From the NCBI RefSeq assembly GCF_025244845.1, contig NZ_CP104264.1, forward strand, positions 2,914,001 through 2,978,000: a DNA stretch of 64,000 nucleotides, in the 5' to 3' direction. Below, in pieces: positions 9,766-20,079 of the stretch. A model generated the notes under the pieces. The model saw nothing but the letters and a program-made list of their open reading frames with translations. It was not told the DNA's origin and ran no database searches. A program made the translations under genes and the position numbers. The stretch is from Arthrobacter sp. zg-Y1171 (GTDB lineage: Bacteria; Actinomycetota; Actinomycetes; Actinomycetales; Micrococcaceae). The stretch's first letter is position 1, and each line of letters opens with the position of its first letter.

Positions 9766-10038
9766 TAAAGACAGGCAACTTTCGGTAAGAGGCCCCCAAC
9801 GCCGTTTGGGCCGGGGGTTCGCCGAAGAAAAGTCAGACAGTGTCTACCGCACTGAAGCGGGACAAAAGAAAGCGTTCATCGACGCAGGCTGGACTGCTTA
9901 CACACACTGTTTAAACCTTGGATTTTAAGCACGGTTCAACAGTGGCAGGACCAACATCTGCCTCCAGTTTACCGCAATGCGGAAACTTTCCTAATCGGGG
10001 GCGGGGGCTGCGGTGAAATCCGGACCCGCGGCAGCCGA

Positions 10039-10044
10039 TAGCAT
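10039..10044 (+). promoter_or_regulatory. -10 element of a probably leaderless trmB mRNA
   Basis: TAGCAT lies 8 bases before ATG 10053. No Shine-Dalgarno is visible in front of the start. Confidence 0.55.
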
Positions 10045-10052
10045 TAACAGTA

Positions 10053-10919
10053 ATGACTACTGAACCAGCCCTGCCCGACGCCGCCGAAACCGGGCCGGTG
10101 GATCCCGCCGCCGGCACCGACGAGGAGCAGCATTTCCGCTCTCCGGTGTCCTTTGTCCGGCGCGGCTCGCGCCTGCAGGGCCGCCGCCAGCAGGCCTGGG
10201 ACGAACTCTCCGACCGCTTCGTGGTTGATGTTCCGCGTGACGAAGCGGACACCTCGGTGCACCCCGGGTACGTGTTCGACGCCGCCGCCGAGTTCGGGCG
10301 CACCGCTCCGCTCGTCGTCGAAATCGGCTCCGGCCTGGGTGAAGCCGTTGCCCATGCCGCCGAGCAGAATCCGGACAAGGACTTCCTTGCCGTGGAGGTC
10401 TATCTTCCCGGCCTGGCGCAGACGCTGCAGCGGATCGGCCAGAAGGGCCTGACGAATATCCGCGTGGTCCAGGCAAATGCCCCGGAGGTGCTGGCCAGCA
10501 TGCTCCCGGCCGGGTCCGTGGCGGAGGTTTGGGTGTTCTTCCCCGACCCCTGGCACAAGACCCGCCACCACAAGCGCCGCCTGGTCAAGGAATCCTTCGC
10601 GGAGCTGGTGGCCCGGGTGCTGGAGCCCGGCGGTACGTGGCGCCTGGCAACCGACTGGTCCGACTACGCCGTGCAGATGCGCGAGGTGCTGGATGCATCG
10701 GCGCGGTTCGAGAATCTGCACGCCGGCGAGCGTGCCGGTGAAGAAAGCCCGCTGACGCGCGTGCACCGGGAGGGCCTGGAGAACAAGGCCCCGGAAGACG
10801 ACGTCGATACCCGCGGCGGCTGGGCCCCGCGCTTCGAAGGCCGTACCCTGACCAGCTTCGAGAACAAGGCCCACGAGGCCGGCCGACTGATTTTCGACCT
10901 TGCTTACCGAAGGATCTAA
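10053..10919 (+). CDS. trmB: tRNA (guanine-N7-)-methyltransferase TrmB
   Basis: 288 residues. It makes m7G46 in the tRNA variable loop using SAM. The SAM-binding motif VVEIGSGLGEA lies near residue 90. The family signature FFPDPWHKxRHHKRRL follows near 163, and TDWSDYA near 205. An N-terminal extension of about 60 residues rich in acidic and Ala residues is common in actinobacterial TrmB. It heads an operon: the NYN gene starts 5 bases after the stop, and a methyltransferase gene overlaps that one. Confidence 0.96.
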   Translation: MTTEPALPDAAETGPVDPAAGTDEEQHFRSPVSFVRRGSRLQGRRQQAWDELSDRFVVDVPRDEADTSVHPGYVFDAAAEFGRTAPLVVEIGSGLGEAVAHAAEQNPDKDFLAVEVYLPGLAQTLQRIGQKGLTNIRVVQANAPEVLASMLPAGSVAEVWVFFPDPWHKTRHHKRRLVKESFAELVARVLEPGGTWRLATDWSDYAVQMREVLDASARFENLHAGERAGEESPLTRVHREGLENKAPEDDVDTRGGWAPRFEGRTLTSFENKAHEAGRLIFDLAYRRI

Positions 10920-10924
10920 CTGAA

Positions 10925-11923
10925 ATGACTGAACCGAACGACGCACGCGTCGGCCTCTACATCGATTTCGACAACATTGTCATCTCGCGCTATCAGCAGT
11001 TGCATGGCCGCAACGCGTTCCAGCGCGACGGTATCCGCAATTTCGACCGGACGAACCGCGAGGCCGATCCCGAAGTTGCCGCCAAGCTCACCGCCGCCAC
11101 GGTCGATTTCAACGCCATTATCGATTTCGCCGCTTCCTTCGGCACCCTCGTGGTCAACCGCGCCTATGCCGACTGGTCGGTGCCGGTGAACGCGAGTTAC
11201 CAGCGCCAGCTGATGTCCCGGGCAGTGGACCTCACGCAGCTGTTCACCACCACCACGCGCGGAACCAAGAACGGGGCGGATATCCGCCTCGCCGTGGACG
11301 TCGTCGAAGACCTCTTCCGCCTGCCCGACCTGACCCATGTCATCATCGTGGCCGGCGACAGCGATTACATTGCCCTCGCGCAGAAGTCCAAGCGGCTCGG
11401 CCGCTTCGTCGTCGGCATCGGCGTCGCCGGGTCGACCAGCACGTCCCTCGCTGCGGCCTGCGATGAGTTCGAGGATTACGACTCGCTTCCCGGCATCGAA
11501 GCCGCAGCCGCCGCTCCGGCCGCGGCGGATACCGCTGCCGGGAAAACCGCGGCCCCGACGGATTCCCAGCCCGATCCCGCCCCTGCCCGCAGGCTCACTA
11601 CGGTCCCCATGTTCTCGCACACGGGACAGGCCGGGTTTGAGGAGCCGGAACCCGCCGACGACGTCGACCCGGGTGTCCTCGCCACGGAACTCCTCGTACG
11701 GGCCCTGCAGATCGGCCACGCCAAGGGCGACGCCGACGAGTGGCTCAACACGGGCACGGTCAAGAACCAGATGCGCCGGATGGACCCGGCCTTCAACGAG
11801 AAGCCGCTGGGCTTCCGGTCCTTCACCGATTTCCTCTCCTCGCACGGCGACCTGGTGGAGCTGGACGACGACGGACCCCAGCGCCTTATCCGTCTTCGCC
11901 CGGAGGCTGACACCCGCCGGTGA
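10925..11923 (+). CDS. NYN-domain nuclease-like protein with C-terminal OST-HTH/LOTUS domain
   Basis: 332 residues. Residues 8-190 form a NYN (PIN-like) domain: YIDFDNI, then KNGADIRLAVDVVED and IIVAGDSDYIALA supply the acidic residues expected for metal-dependent RNA cleavage. A Pro/Ala-rich linker leads to a C-terminal LOTUS-type winged helix of about 75 residues, with AKGDADEWLNTGTVKNQMRRM and FRSFTDFL. This architecture occurs in bacterial LabA-like and eukaryotic MARF1-like proteins, and LOTUS modules bind RNA. A role in RNA processing or decay is inferred. Translation is likely coupled to trmB (5 bases apart) and to the next gene (4-base overlap). Confidence 0.85.
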   Translation: MTEPNDARVGLYIDFDNIVISRYQQLHGRNAFQRDGIRNFDRTNREADPEVAAKLTAATVDFNAIIDFAASFGTLVVNRAYADWSVPVNASYQRQLMSRAVDLTQLFTTTTRGTKNGADIRLAVDVVEDLFRLPDLTHVIIVAGDSDYIALAQKSKRLGRFVVGIGVAGSTSTSLAAACDEFEDYDSLPGIEAAAAAPAAADTAAGKTAAPTDSQPDPAPARRLTTVPMFSHTGQAGFEEPEPADDVDPGVLATELLVRALQIGHAKGDADEWLNTGTVKNQMRRMDPAFNEKPLGFRSFTDFLSSHGDLVELDDDGPQRLIRLRPEADTRR

Positions 11924-12570
11924 CACGCAGCGCCGAGCCCTCCGATTTCCAGCCGCGGGATCCTGCAGCCGTCGAGGAGCTGTGGGACCGGCGCTACGCC
12001 GGCAGCAGCGAACTGTGGAGCGGGCAGCCGAATGCCGTGCTGGTCAGCGAGGCCCGGGGGCTCCGGCCCGCGCGCGCCTTGGATGTGGGCTGCGGTGAGG
12101 GTGCAGACGCCCTGTGGCTGGCGGAACAGGGGTGGGACGTCACTGCACTGGACGTCTCGGGGGTAGCCCTCGCCCGGGCGGCCCGCCAAGCCGGGCTGCG
12201 TTCGGTCCGGGTGGAGTGGGTGCATGCCGGTCTGGTCGAGGCTGCCCTGCCGCCGGCGTCCTTTGACCTGGTTTCGGCGCAGTACCCCGTACTCCTGCGG
12301 ACTGACGGGAACGAAGCGGAACACGCGCTGCTTCGCGCCGTCGCGCCGGGCGGGGTTCTCCTGTGGGTGCACCATCCGCCGCCCACTGCGGAGGAAGCGA
12401 AGGCCCGCGGAATTGACCTTCACGAGTACGTGGGAGTTGCCGACGTGGCCGCACTGCTCGATGACGATTGGCGGACAGAGGTCGACGAAACCCGCCCACG
12501 GCACGTTGCCAGCGGTGCGGGCGCCCACCACACCGAGGATGTTGTGCTGCGCGCACGGCGGCTGCGCTAG
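11920..12570 (+). CDS. Class I SAM-dependent methyltransferase
   Basis: 216 residues from GTG 11920, overlapping the preceding stop as GTGA. The Rossmann motif I, ALDVGCGEGADALWLAEQGW, lies near residue 50, followed by VTALDVSGVAL with the acidic ribose-binding residue. The last third is beta-rich. It resembles TehB/UbiE-like small-molecule methyltransferases. The substrate is unknown. Its operon with trmB and the NYN gene suggests, weakly, an RNA-linked role. Confidence 0.8.
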   Translation: MTRSAEPSDFQPRDPAAVEELWDRRYAGSSELWSGQPNAVLVSEARGLRPARALDVGCGEGADALWLAEQGWDVTALDVSGVALARAARQAGLRSVRVEWVHAGLVEAALPPASFDLVSAQYPVLLRTDGNEAEHALLRAVAPGGVLLWVHHPPPTAEEAKARGIDLHEYVGVADVAALLDDDWRTEVDETRPRHVASGAGAHHTEDVVLRARRLR

Positions 12571-12693
12571 CCCTCCGGCTGCTTCCCGGGGGACCGCCTG
12601 CTCGCCTCCCGCTCATTGACAGGTGCAACGCGGCGTCGCGAGCATGGTGCCTGGCACGGTTACCAGTGCCGTCATCAAAACGGGGAGGGCACC

Positions 12694-13320
12694 ATGTCCG
12701 GCCGTGTTTCCATCGATCTGTTTATGACGCTGGACGGTGTCGCCCAGGCTCCGGGCGGCCCGGAGGAAGACCTGGAGGGCGGCTTCGCCTACGGCGGCTG
12801 GCAGGCTCCCCTTCTCGACGAAACCATCGGTGCGCAGGTGGACGAGGGCATCCAGTCCATGGACGCGCTGCTGCTGGGGCGGAAGACGTACGACATCTTC
12901 GCCGCCTACTGGCCGCACCAACTGGAGGGCGAGGACTCCGGCATTGCACGCAGGTTCGATGCCGTCCCCAAATACGTGGCATCGCGGGGAACCCCGGAAC
13001 TGGGCCGGTGGCGGGACTCGCACCTGCTCGACGGGGACCTGGCGACGGCGATGGCAGGCTTACGGGAGCGGCACCGGGAAATCCATGTCATCGGAAGCAT
13101 CGACTTCTCGCGCACCCTCGTCGCGGGCGGCATGTTCGACTCCCTGAACCTGTGGGTGAATCCGGTGGTCGTCGGCCCCGGGAAACGCCTGTTCCCTCCG
13201 GACGGCCCGCCCGCGGAACTGAGACTGCTCGGGGCGCCGGAGGCTTCGGAAAAGGGAGCTGTCCTCCTGCGCTACGGCTGGGCGGGACCGACCCCCGGAA
13301 CCGGACTCGTCGGGTCCTGA
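12694..13320 (+). CDS. Dihydrofolate reductase-fold family protein (RibD C-terminal-like)
   Basis: 208 residues from ATG 12694, preceded by GGGGAGG with 5-base spacing; the frame is open further upstream without signals. It shows the RibD_C/DHFR-like pattern: VSIDLFMTLDGVAQAPG at the start, MDALLLGRKTYDIFAAYWP, then IHVIGSIDFSRTLVAGGMFD and LNLWVNPVVVGPGKRLF. Members reduce unknown substrates with NADPH, and true folate activity is unlikely. A TTGACA at 12616-12621 may be the -35 element, but no clear -10 follows. It converges with the MOSC gene. Confidence 0.88.
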   Translation: MSGRVSIDLFMTLDGVAQAPGGPEEDLEGGFAYGGWQAPLLDETIGAQVDEGIQSMDALLLGRKTYDIFAAYWPHQLEGEDSGIARRFDAVPKYVASRGTPELGRWRDSHLLDGDLATAMAGLRERHREIHVIGSIDFSRTLVAGGMFDSLNLWVNPVVVGPGKRLFPPDGPPAELRLLGAPEASEKGAVLLRYGWAGPTPGTGLVGS

Positions 13321-13342
13321 CCAGAGCGGCGGCACCTAGCCG

Positions 13343-14077
13343 TTACGCGGTTCGGTTGCGGCGAAGGGTGACGACGTCTCCGACCCGCAGCTTCCCGGTC
13401 TGCACGGCATGCGCCTGGAGCCCGAATTCCGCGGAGTGGTGCGCGCCGAGGAGCTTCAACGCCTTGCGCTCCGCCGGGACACCGGCCTGCGCCTGGTCGA
13501 TCATCACGCAGCGCGGCATCCCCTCCCCCAGACGCAAAATGACCTCGCCGCCGAGAACCAGTTCGGCGCCGACCCAGCCGTCCTCGCAGAACGCCGGCCG
13601 GGAACCGGTGTCGATGACGATATTGGCACGGAAGCGGCGCTCATCCACCGCACCGGCCAGGCCCTCGAGTGCGGCAAGTGAGGATGTGGTCACCAGGTGC
13701 AGGGGTGTCTCGTCATGGTGCCTGACGGCGGTTTCGGGCCGCAGGGTCAGTTCCCGGCCGAAGGCCGCGCTCAGCGCCCGGGAGGCGCCCGGATCATCGA
13801 CTCGATATTGACGGCCCTCGGGGCTCAGCAGCAACGGCGCAGTTTCACTGTCCTCGATCCTGGAGGACCACTGCATTAACCCGGGCACGGGGCGGAAGCG
13901 CCGGGTCCGTTTGCCGCTGGCGATGCCGCCGTCGTCGGTGTAAACCGCCCACCGGCGGTCATGCTGCAATCCCCGGTCGGTCACGGTGGAGGCGCGCAGC
14001 GCCTGGCCCGCGGTCGACTTGACCGGATAGCGGTACAACGCCTGGACGCTACCTACGGGGGTTTCCTCATATGGCAT
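13343..14077 (-). CDS. MOSC domain protein with MOSC N-terminal beta-barrel
   Basis: 244 residues. The N-terminal part (VQALYRYPVKSTAGQAL) matches the MOSC_N beta-barrel. The MOSC domain carries the conserved Cys in PRCVMIDQAQ near residue 190, which binds molybdenum in the YiiM and mARC families. It may act as a molybdoenzyme reducing N-hydroxylated compounds or in sulfur transfer. It lies 37 bases downstream of hspR on the same strand, so it may be the last gene of the dnaK transcript, though a short GGCC/GGCC hairpin lies between. Confidence 0.85.
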   Translation of the reverse strand: MPYEETPVGSVQALYRYPVKSTAGQALRASTVTDRGLQHDRRWAVYTDDGGIASGKRTRRFRPVPGLMQWSSRIEDSETAPLLLSPEGRQYRVDDPGASRALSAAFGRELTLRPETAVRHHDETPLHLVTTSSLAALEGLAGAVDERRFRANIVIDTGSRPAFCEDGWVGAELVLGGEVILRLGEGMPRCVMIDQAQAGVPAERKALKLLGAHHSAEFGLQAHAVQTGKLRVGDVVTLRRNRTA

Positions 14078-14114
14078 CCCGGCATTGTGTCATAAAGGCC
14101 CTGCAGGCCGGCGC

Positions 14115-14627
14115 TTAGAGCGACTGGATGTAGCCGTCGTCGGCGTAGTTCCGTTCGGCGGACTTGCCGGCGGGAAGCGCGCGCAGCCGGCTCCGGCGTT
14201 CCATCAGCGAGACCAGGCCCAGCTGCTGCACGGCGGTGGCGGCGGCCGGCGGGCGCTGCCCGCGGCTGAGGGTGACGACGTCGCCGGCGAGCCCGGCAGC
14301 GAAGACGCGGCTGCGGTCGGGGGCGCGCCGCTGGGCCTCGTCCAGTTCGGTGGAGAGTTCCACGATCCGCTGGCGCAGGCCGGTGACTTGGTTCTGCAGC
14401 TCCATGATCCGCTTGATGCCTTCGAGGGAGACCCCCTCCTGGGAGAGCTTCTGGACCTCGCGCAGCAGTTCGATGTCGCGCTGGGAGTAACGGCGGGACC
14501 GCCCCGGAGCCCGGCTGGGACGGACAATCCCGAGCCGGTCGTATTGCCGGAGGGTCTGCGGATGCATCTCCGCGAGCTCAGCGGCAACGGAGATCACGAA
14601 GATAGGCGCATTGACGTCTATGCCCAT
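14115..14627 (-). CDS. hspR: Heat-shock repressor HspR (MerR family)
   Basis: 170 residues from ATG 14627, with AGGAGG 4 bases upstream; an earlier in-frame start at 14672 lacks such a site. The MerR helix-turn-helix is clear (HPQTLRQYDRLGIVRPSR, then GRSRRYSQRDIELLREVQ), followed by a coiled coil of about 30 residues. HspR represses chaperone operons at HAIR sites with DnaK as co-repressor. Here HAIR sites precede dnaK and clpB, so it would control itself and clpB. A C-terminal extension of about 60 residues beyond the coiled coil makes it longer than the 126-residue mycobacterial protein. Confidence 0.95.
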   Translation of the reverse strand: MGIDVNAPIFVISVAAELAEMHPQTLRQYDRLGIVRPSRAPGRSRRYSQRDIELLREVQKLSQEGVSLEGIKRIMELQNQVTGLRQRIVELSTELDEAQRRAPDRSRVFAAGLAGDVVTLSRGQRPPAAATAVQQLGLVSLMERRSRLRALPAGKSAERNYADDGYIQSL

Positions 14628-14696
14628 TGTTCCTCCTTCACTGCTGTTGAAATGGTAACGCGGGAAGTTCACCCTCCGGGGAGCGGAGCGCCGGAA

Positions 14697-15692
14697 TTAC
14701 AACCGTGCTTTTGCTGCCAATCCGGCCCTGGGGTCCTCGCCCTTGGTCGCGTCGGCGAATGCCTCGACGGCTTCCCGGGCGTCCTTGTTCAGGTGGGTGG
14801 GAACGGCGACGTCGATAGTCACCAACAGGTCCCCGTTGCCCTTGGAGGTGTGCACGCCGCGGCCCTTGACCCGCAGGGTGCGTCCCGACGGTGTTCCGGC
14901 GGGTACCTTGAGCCGGACGGTGTCGGAGGTGAGGGTGGGCACCTCGATGGTCGCACCGAGGGCGGCCTCGGGGAACGAGACCGGAACGTGGATCCGGATG
15001 TTGTTGCCCTCGCGGGTGAAGAAATCGTGCGGCGTGACGTGGACGGTGACCATCAGGTCCCCCGCGCCTGCGGCGCCGGGCTGGCCCTTGCCGCGCACCC
15101 GGATCTTCTGGCCGTCCTTGACGCCGGCCGGCACCCGGACCTCCACCACTTCGCCGCTGGGTTCGCGCAGGCCGATCACGGTTCCGTTAATGGACCCGGC
15201 GAAGGAAATGGTGGTGCTGGCCGTGCGGTCGGCACCCTTGGTGGGCGGCGGGGCGCCGAAACCGCCGCCGCCGAAGCCGCCGCCGCCGAAAAGGTCGGCG
15301 AATTCGGGCGGGATGTTGCTGCCGCCCGCGTTGAAGGTGGTCCGCCGGCCGCCGCCGCGTGCGGTCTGGCCGAACAGGTCACCGAAGATGTCCTCGAAGC
15401 CGGCTCCGCCGGCACCGCCGCCGCCCTGGGGGCCGCCGGCAGTAAACCGGGCGCCGCTGCCCATGGCACGGATGGCGTCATACTGCTGGCGTTCCTCGGC
15501 GTCGGACAGGACCGAATACGCCTCGGAGAGGTCCTTGAACATCCGCTCGGAGTTGGCGTCGCCCTGGTTCTGATCGGGATGGTACTTCCGCGCCAGTTTG
15601 CGGTACGCCTTCTTGATGTCGGCGTCGGACGCATCCTTGGGAACACCCAGAATCTTGTAAAAGTCCTTATCGACCCAATCCTGACTAGCCAA
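14697..15692 (-). CDS. dnaJ: DnaJ-type co-chaperone lacking the zinc finger
   Basis: 331 residues from TTG 15692, which has AGGAAGGGA upstream; ATG 15710 is an alternative without a Shine-Dalgarno. The J domain spans 8-75 with HPD at 38-40. A Gly/Phe-rich segment follows, then the two beta-sandwich substrate domains. There is no cysteine anywhere, so the CxxCxGxG zinc-binding repeats of canonical DnaJ are absent; the layout is the CbpA-like type II. It stimulates DnaK ATPase. An intrinsic terminator separates it from grpE, so its expression may depend on read-through. Confidence 0.93.
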   Translation of the reverse strand: MASQDWVDKDFYKILGVPKDASDADIKKAYRKLARKYHPDQNQGDANSERMFKDLSEAYSVLSDAEERQQYDAIRAMGSGARFTAGGPQGGGGAGGAGFEDIFGDLFGQTARGGGRRTTFNAGGSNIPPEFADLFGGGGFGGGGFGAPPPTKGADRTASTTISFAGSINGTVIGLREPSGEVVEVRVPAGVKDGQKIRVRGKGQPGAAGAGDLMVTVHVTPHDFFTREGNNIRIHVPVSFPEAALGATIEVPTLTSDTVRLKVPAGTPSGRTLRVKGRGVHTSKGNGDLLVTIDVAVPTHLNKDAREAVEAFADATKGEDPRAGLAAKARL

Positions 15693-15789
15693 TTGGTGTC
15701 CCTTCCTCATTTGCGAATCCCGCTGCATTGCCGCGAAAACACGGCTGCCGGGCCTGCTGCCCCTGCTGCGGGACCTGCCGATGGAAAAA

Positions 15790-15821
15790 TGTCCGGGGCC
15801 GCTTTACGGCGGCCCCGGACA
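15790..15821 (-). terminator. Intrinsic terminator or attenuator between grpE and dnaJ
   Basis: A perfect 13-bp GC-rich stem (15790-15802 with 15809-15821) has a 6-base loop. On the minus strand it is followed by TTTTT at 15785-15789. It lies 9 bases after the grpE stop and inside the chaperone operon. Confidence 0.88.
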
Positions 15822-15829
15822 CGGTGCAA

Positions 15830-16474
15830 CTACTGTTCCGGAACCGAAACAATCACCTGCGCGGCTCGCAGGACCCGGTCGCCGGACTTGTAGCCGGCCC
15901 TCAGGATCTGCGTCACCGTATCGAACGTTACGTCCGCGCTCTGCTGCTGGATGAGTGCCTCGTGGATGTTCGGATCGAACTCCACCCCGGTCTCATCGAT
16001 GCGGCTGAGTCCGTACGTCTTCAGCGAGTTTTCCAGCTTGGTAGCGATCGCGGCGAAGGGGCCCTCCGCCAGGTCGCCGTGCTGGCGCGCGGCGTCAATG
16101 TCGTCCAGGACGGGCATCAGGGAGTTCAGCACTCCAATGACAGCCATGTCCCGGGCGACGTCGCGGTCGCGTTCCACCCGCTTGCGGTAGTTCACGTACT
16201 CGGCCTGCAGGCGCAGCAGGTCGTTGCGCAGTTCAGCGGCTTCCGGTGAACCGGACGCGGCAGGCTGGGCCGGTACGTCGGCGTTGTTCAGGATCTGCTC
16301 CGCCTGGGAGAGTGCATCTCCGTCGGCCCCGGCGGCCGGGGCGGAAGCCGAAGCTTCCTCCCCTGCCGCGCCACCGTTGGCGGAATCCGCAGTCTCGCCC
16401 GAGCCGGGCGTTTCCTGGCCCTTTACGGGCTCTTCACCTTCGGGAGTGTTCCCGTGCTCGTTTTCCGCCGGCAT
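15830..16474 (-). CDS. grpE: Nucleotide exchange factor GrpE
   Basis: 214 residues. It releases ADP from DnaK. The acidic Ala/Gly/Glu-rich N-terminal 75 residues are probably disordered. The long coiled coil starts at ELRNDLLRLQAEYVNYRKRVERD. The C-terminal head has GVEFDPNIHEALIQQQ and ends VIVSVPEQ. ATG 16474 follows the dnaK stop after 2 bases, so translation is coupled. A terminator begins 9 bases downstream of its stop. Confidence 0.97.
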   Translation of the reverse strand: MPAENEHGNTPEGEEPVKGQETPGSGETADSANGGAAGEEASASAPAAGADGDALSQAEQILNNADVPAQPAASGSPEAAELRNDLLRLQAEYVNYRKRVERDRDVARDMAVIGVLNSLMPVLDDIDAARQHGDLAEGPFAAIATKLENSLKTYGLSRIDETGVEFDPNIHEALIQQQSADVTFDTVTQILRAGYKSGDRVLRAAQVIVSVPEQ

Positions 16475-16476
16475 GA

Positions 16477-19422
<2,946 letters not shown>

Positions 19423-19433
19423 CCGTTTCTGGC

Positions 19434-19439
19434 TAGGGT
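19434..19439 (+). promoter_or_regulatory. -10 element upstream of the leader peptide and kinase
   Basis: TAGGGT lies 6 bases before ATG 19446, the start of a 16-codon open frame, rather than before the kinase start at 19486. Confidence 0.5.
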
Positions 19440-19445
19440 TAAGGA

Positions 19446-19496
19446 ATGTCCGCCATCATGACCGTGTGCACCGGGAACTCCCCCGATGCCGGTTAG
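19446..19496 (+). CDS. Possible 16-residue leader peptide overlapping the kinase start
   Basis: ATG to TAG encodes MSAIMTVCTGNSPDAG. The stop lies 8 bases inside the following kinase gene. The ATG is placed 6 bases after TAGGGT, as in the other leaderless genes here, so the mRNA may start at this codon. Coupled translation of the kinase is the likely purpose. A chance frame cannot be excluded. Confidence 0.35.
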   Translation: MSAIMTVCTGNSPDAG

Positions 19497-20076
19497 CCCC
19501 GCCGCACCCCTGCTCATTGCGGTGGACGGCTTCTCCGGCGCCGGAAAAACCACCCTGGCCGCCGGGATTGCCGCTGCCCTGTCCCGCTCCGGTTCCGTGC
19601 GGGTGTTCCATCTGGAGGATGTCTACCCCGGCTGGGACGGGCTGGAAGCGGGAATGACCTACTACCGCGAGCACATCCTGCGCCCGCTCGCCCAGGGACG
19701 GGCGGCCCGCTGGCAGTCGTGGGACTGGGCCGCCGGACGCTGCGGCGGCTGGCAGAGAACCGAACCGGCCGACGCCGTGGTCTTCGAAGGCGTCGGCGCC
19801 GCCCACCGCGCTGCCCGGCAGCTGCTGGACACCACGATCTGGGTGGCGGGTGAGGAAAGCGTCCGCCGCCGGGTCGCGCTGGAGCGCGACGGCGGAACCT
19901 ATGCTCCGCACTGGGAACGGTGGGCGGCGCAGGAACGGCGCTGGGCGGCCGACGACGACGCCGCCTCCGCCGCGGATCTCACCGTACGGCTCGTGGGTCC
20001 GCAGGGGAACGCCGCGGCAGCGCTGGGGACCGTCCTGTCCCGGCTGCAGCCGGAACCGCGGAACATTCCCGGCTAG
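19486..20076 (+). CDS. Uridine kinase-like P-loop nucleoside kinase family protein
   Basis: 196 residues. LLIAVDGFSGAGKTTLAAGIA gives a Walker A (GFSGAGKT, residues 15-22) typical of the uridine kinase/phosphoribulokinase family. VFHLEDVYPGWDGL corresponds to the substrate-binding DxxY segment, and VVFEGVGAA to the Walker B-like strand. The central part is Trp/Arg-rich (QSWDWAAGR). It likely phosphorylates a nucleoside or similar small molecule. No in-frame start exists upstream because TGA occurs at 19459, so ATG 19486 is fixed. It converges with cls after 3 bases. Confidence 0.78.
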   Translation: MPVSPAAPLLIAVDGFSGAGKTTLAAGIAAALSRSGSVRVFHLEDVYPGWDGLEAGMTYYREHILRPLAQGRAARWQSWDWAAGRCGGWQRTEPADAVVFEGVGAAHRAARQLLDTTIWVAGEESVRRRVALERDGGTYAPHWERWAAQERRWAADDDAASAADLTVRLVGPQGNAAAALGTVLSRLQPEPRNIPG

Positions 20077-20079
20077 GGA

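Noticed and set aside
12616-12693. Earlier start for the DHFR-fold gene at 12616
   Set aside because: The residues upstream of ATG 12694 do not fit the family and lack a ribosome-binding site. GGGGAGG precedes ATG 12694.
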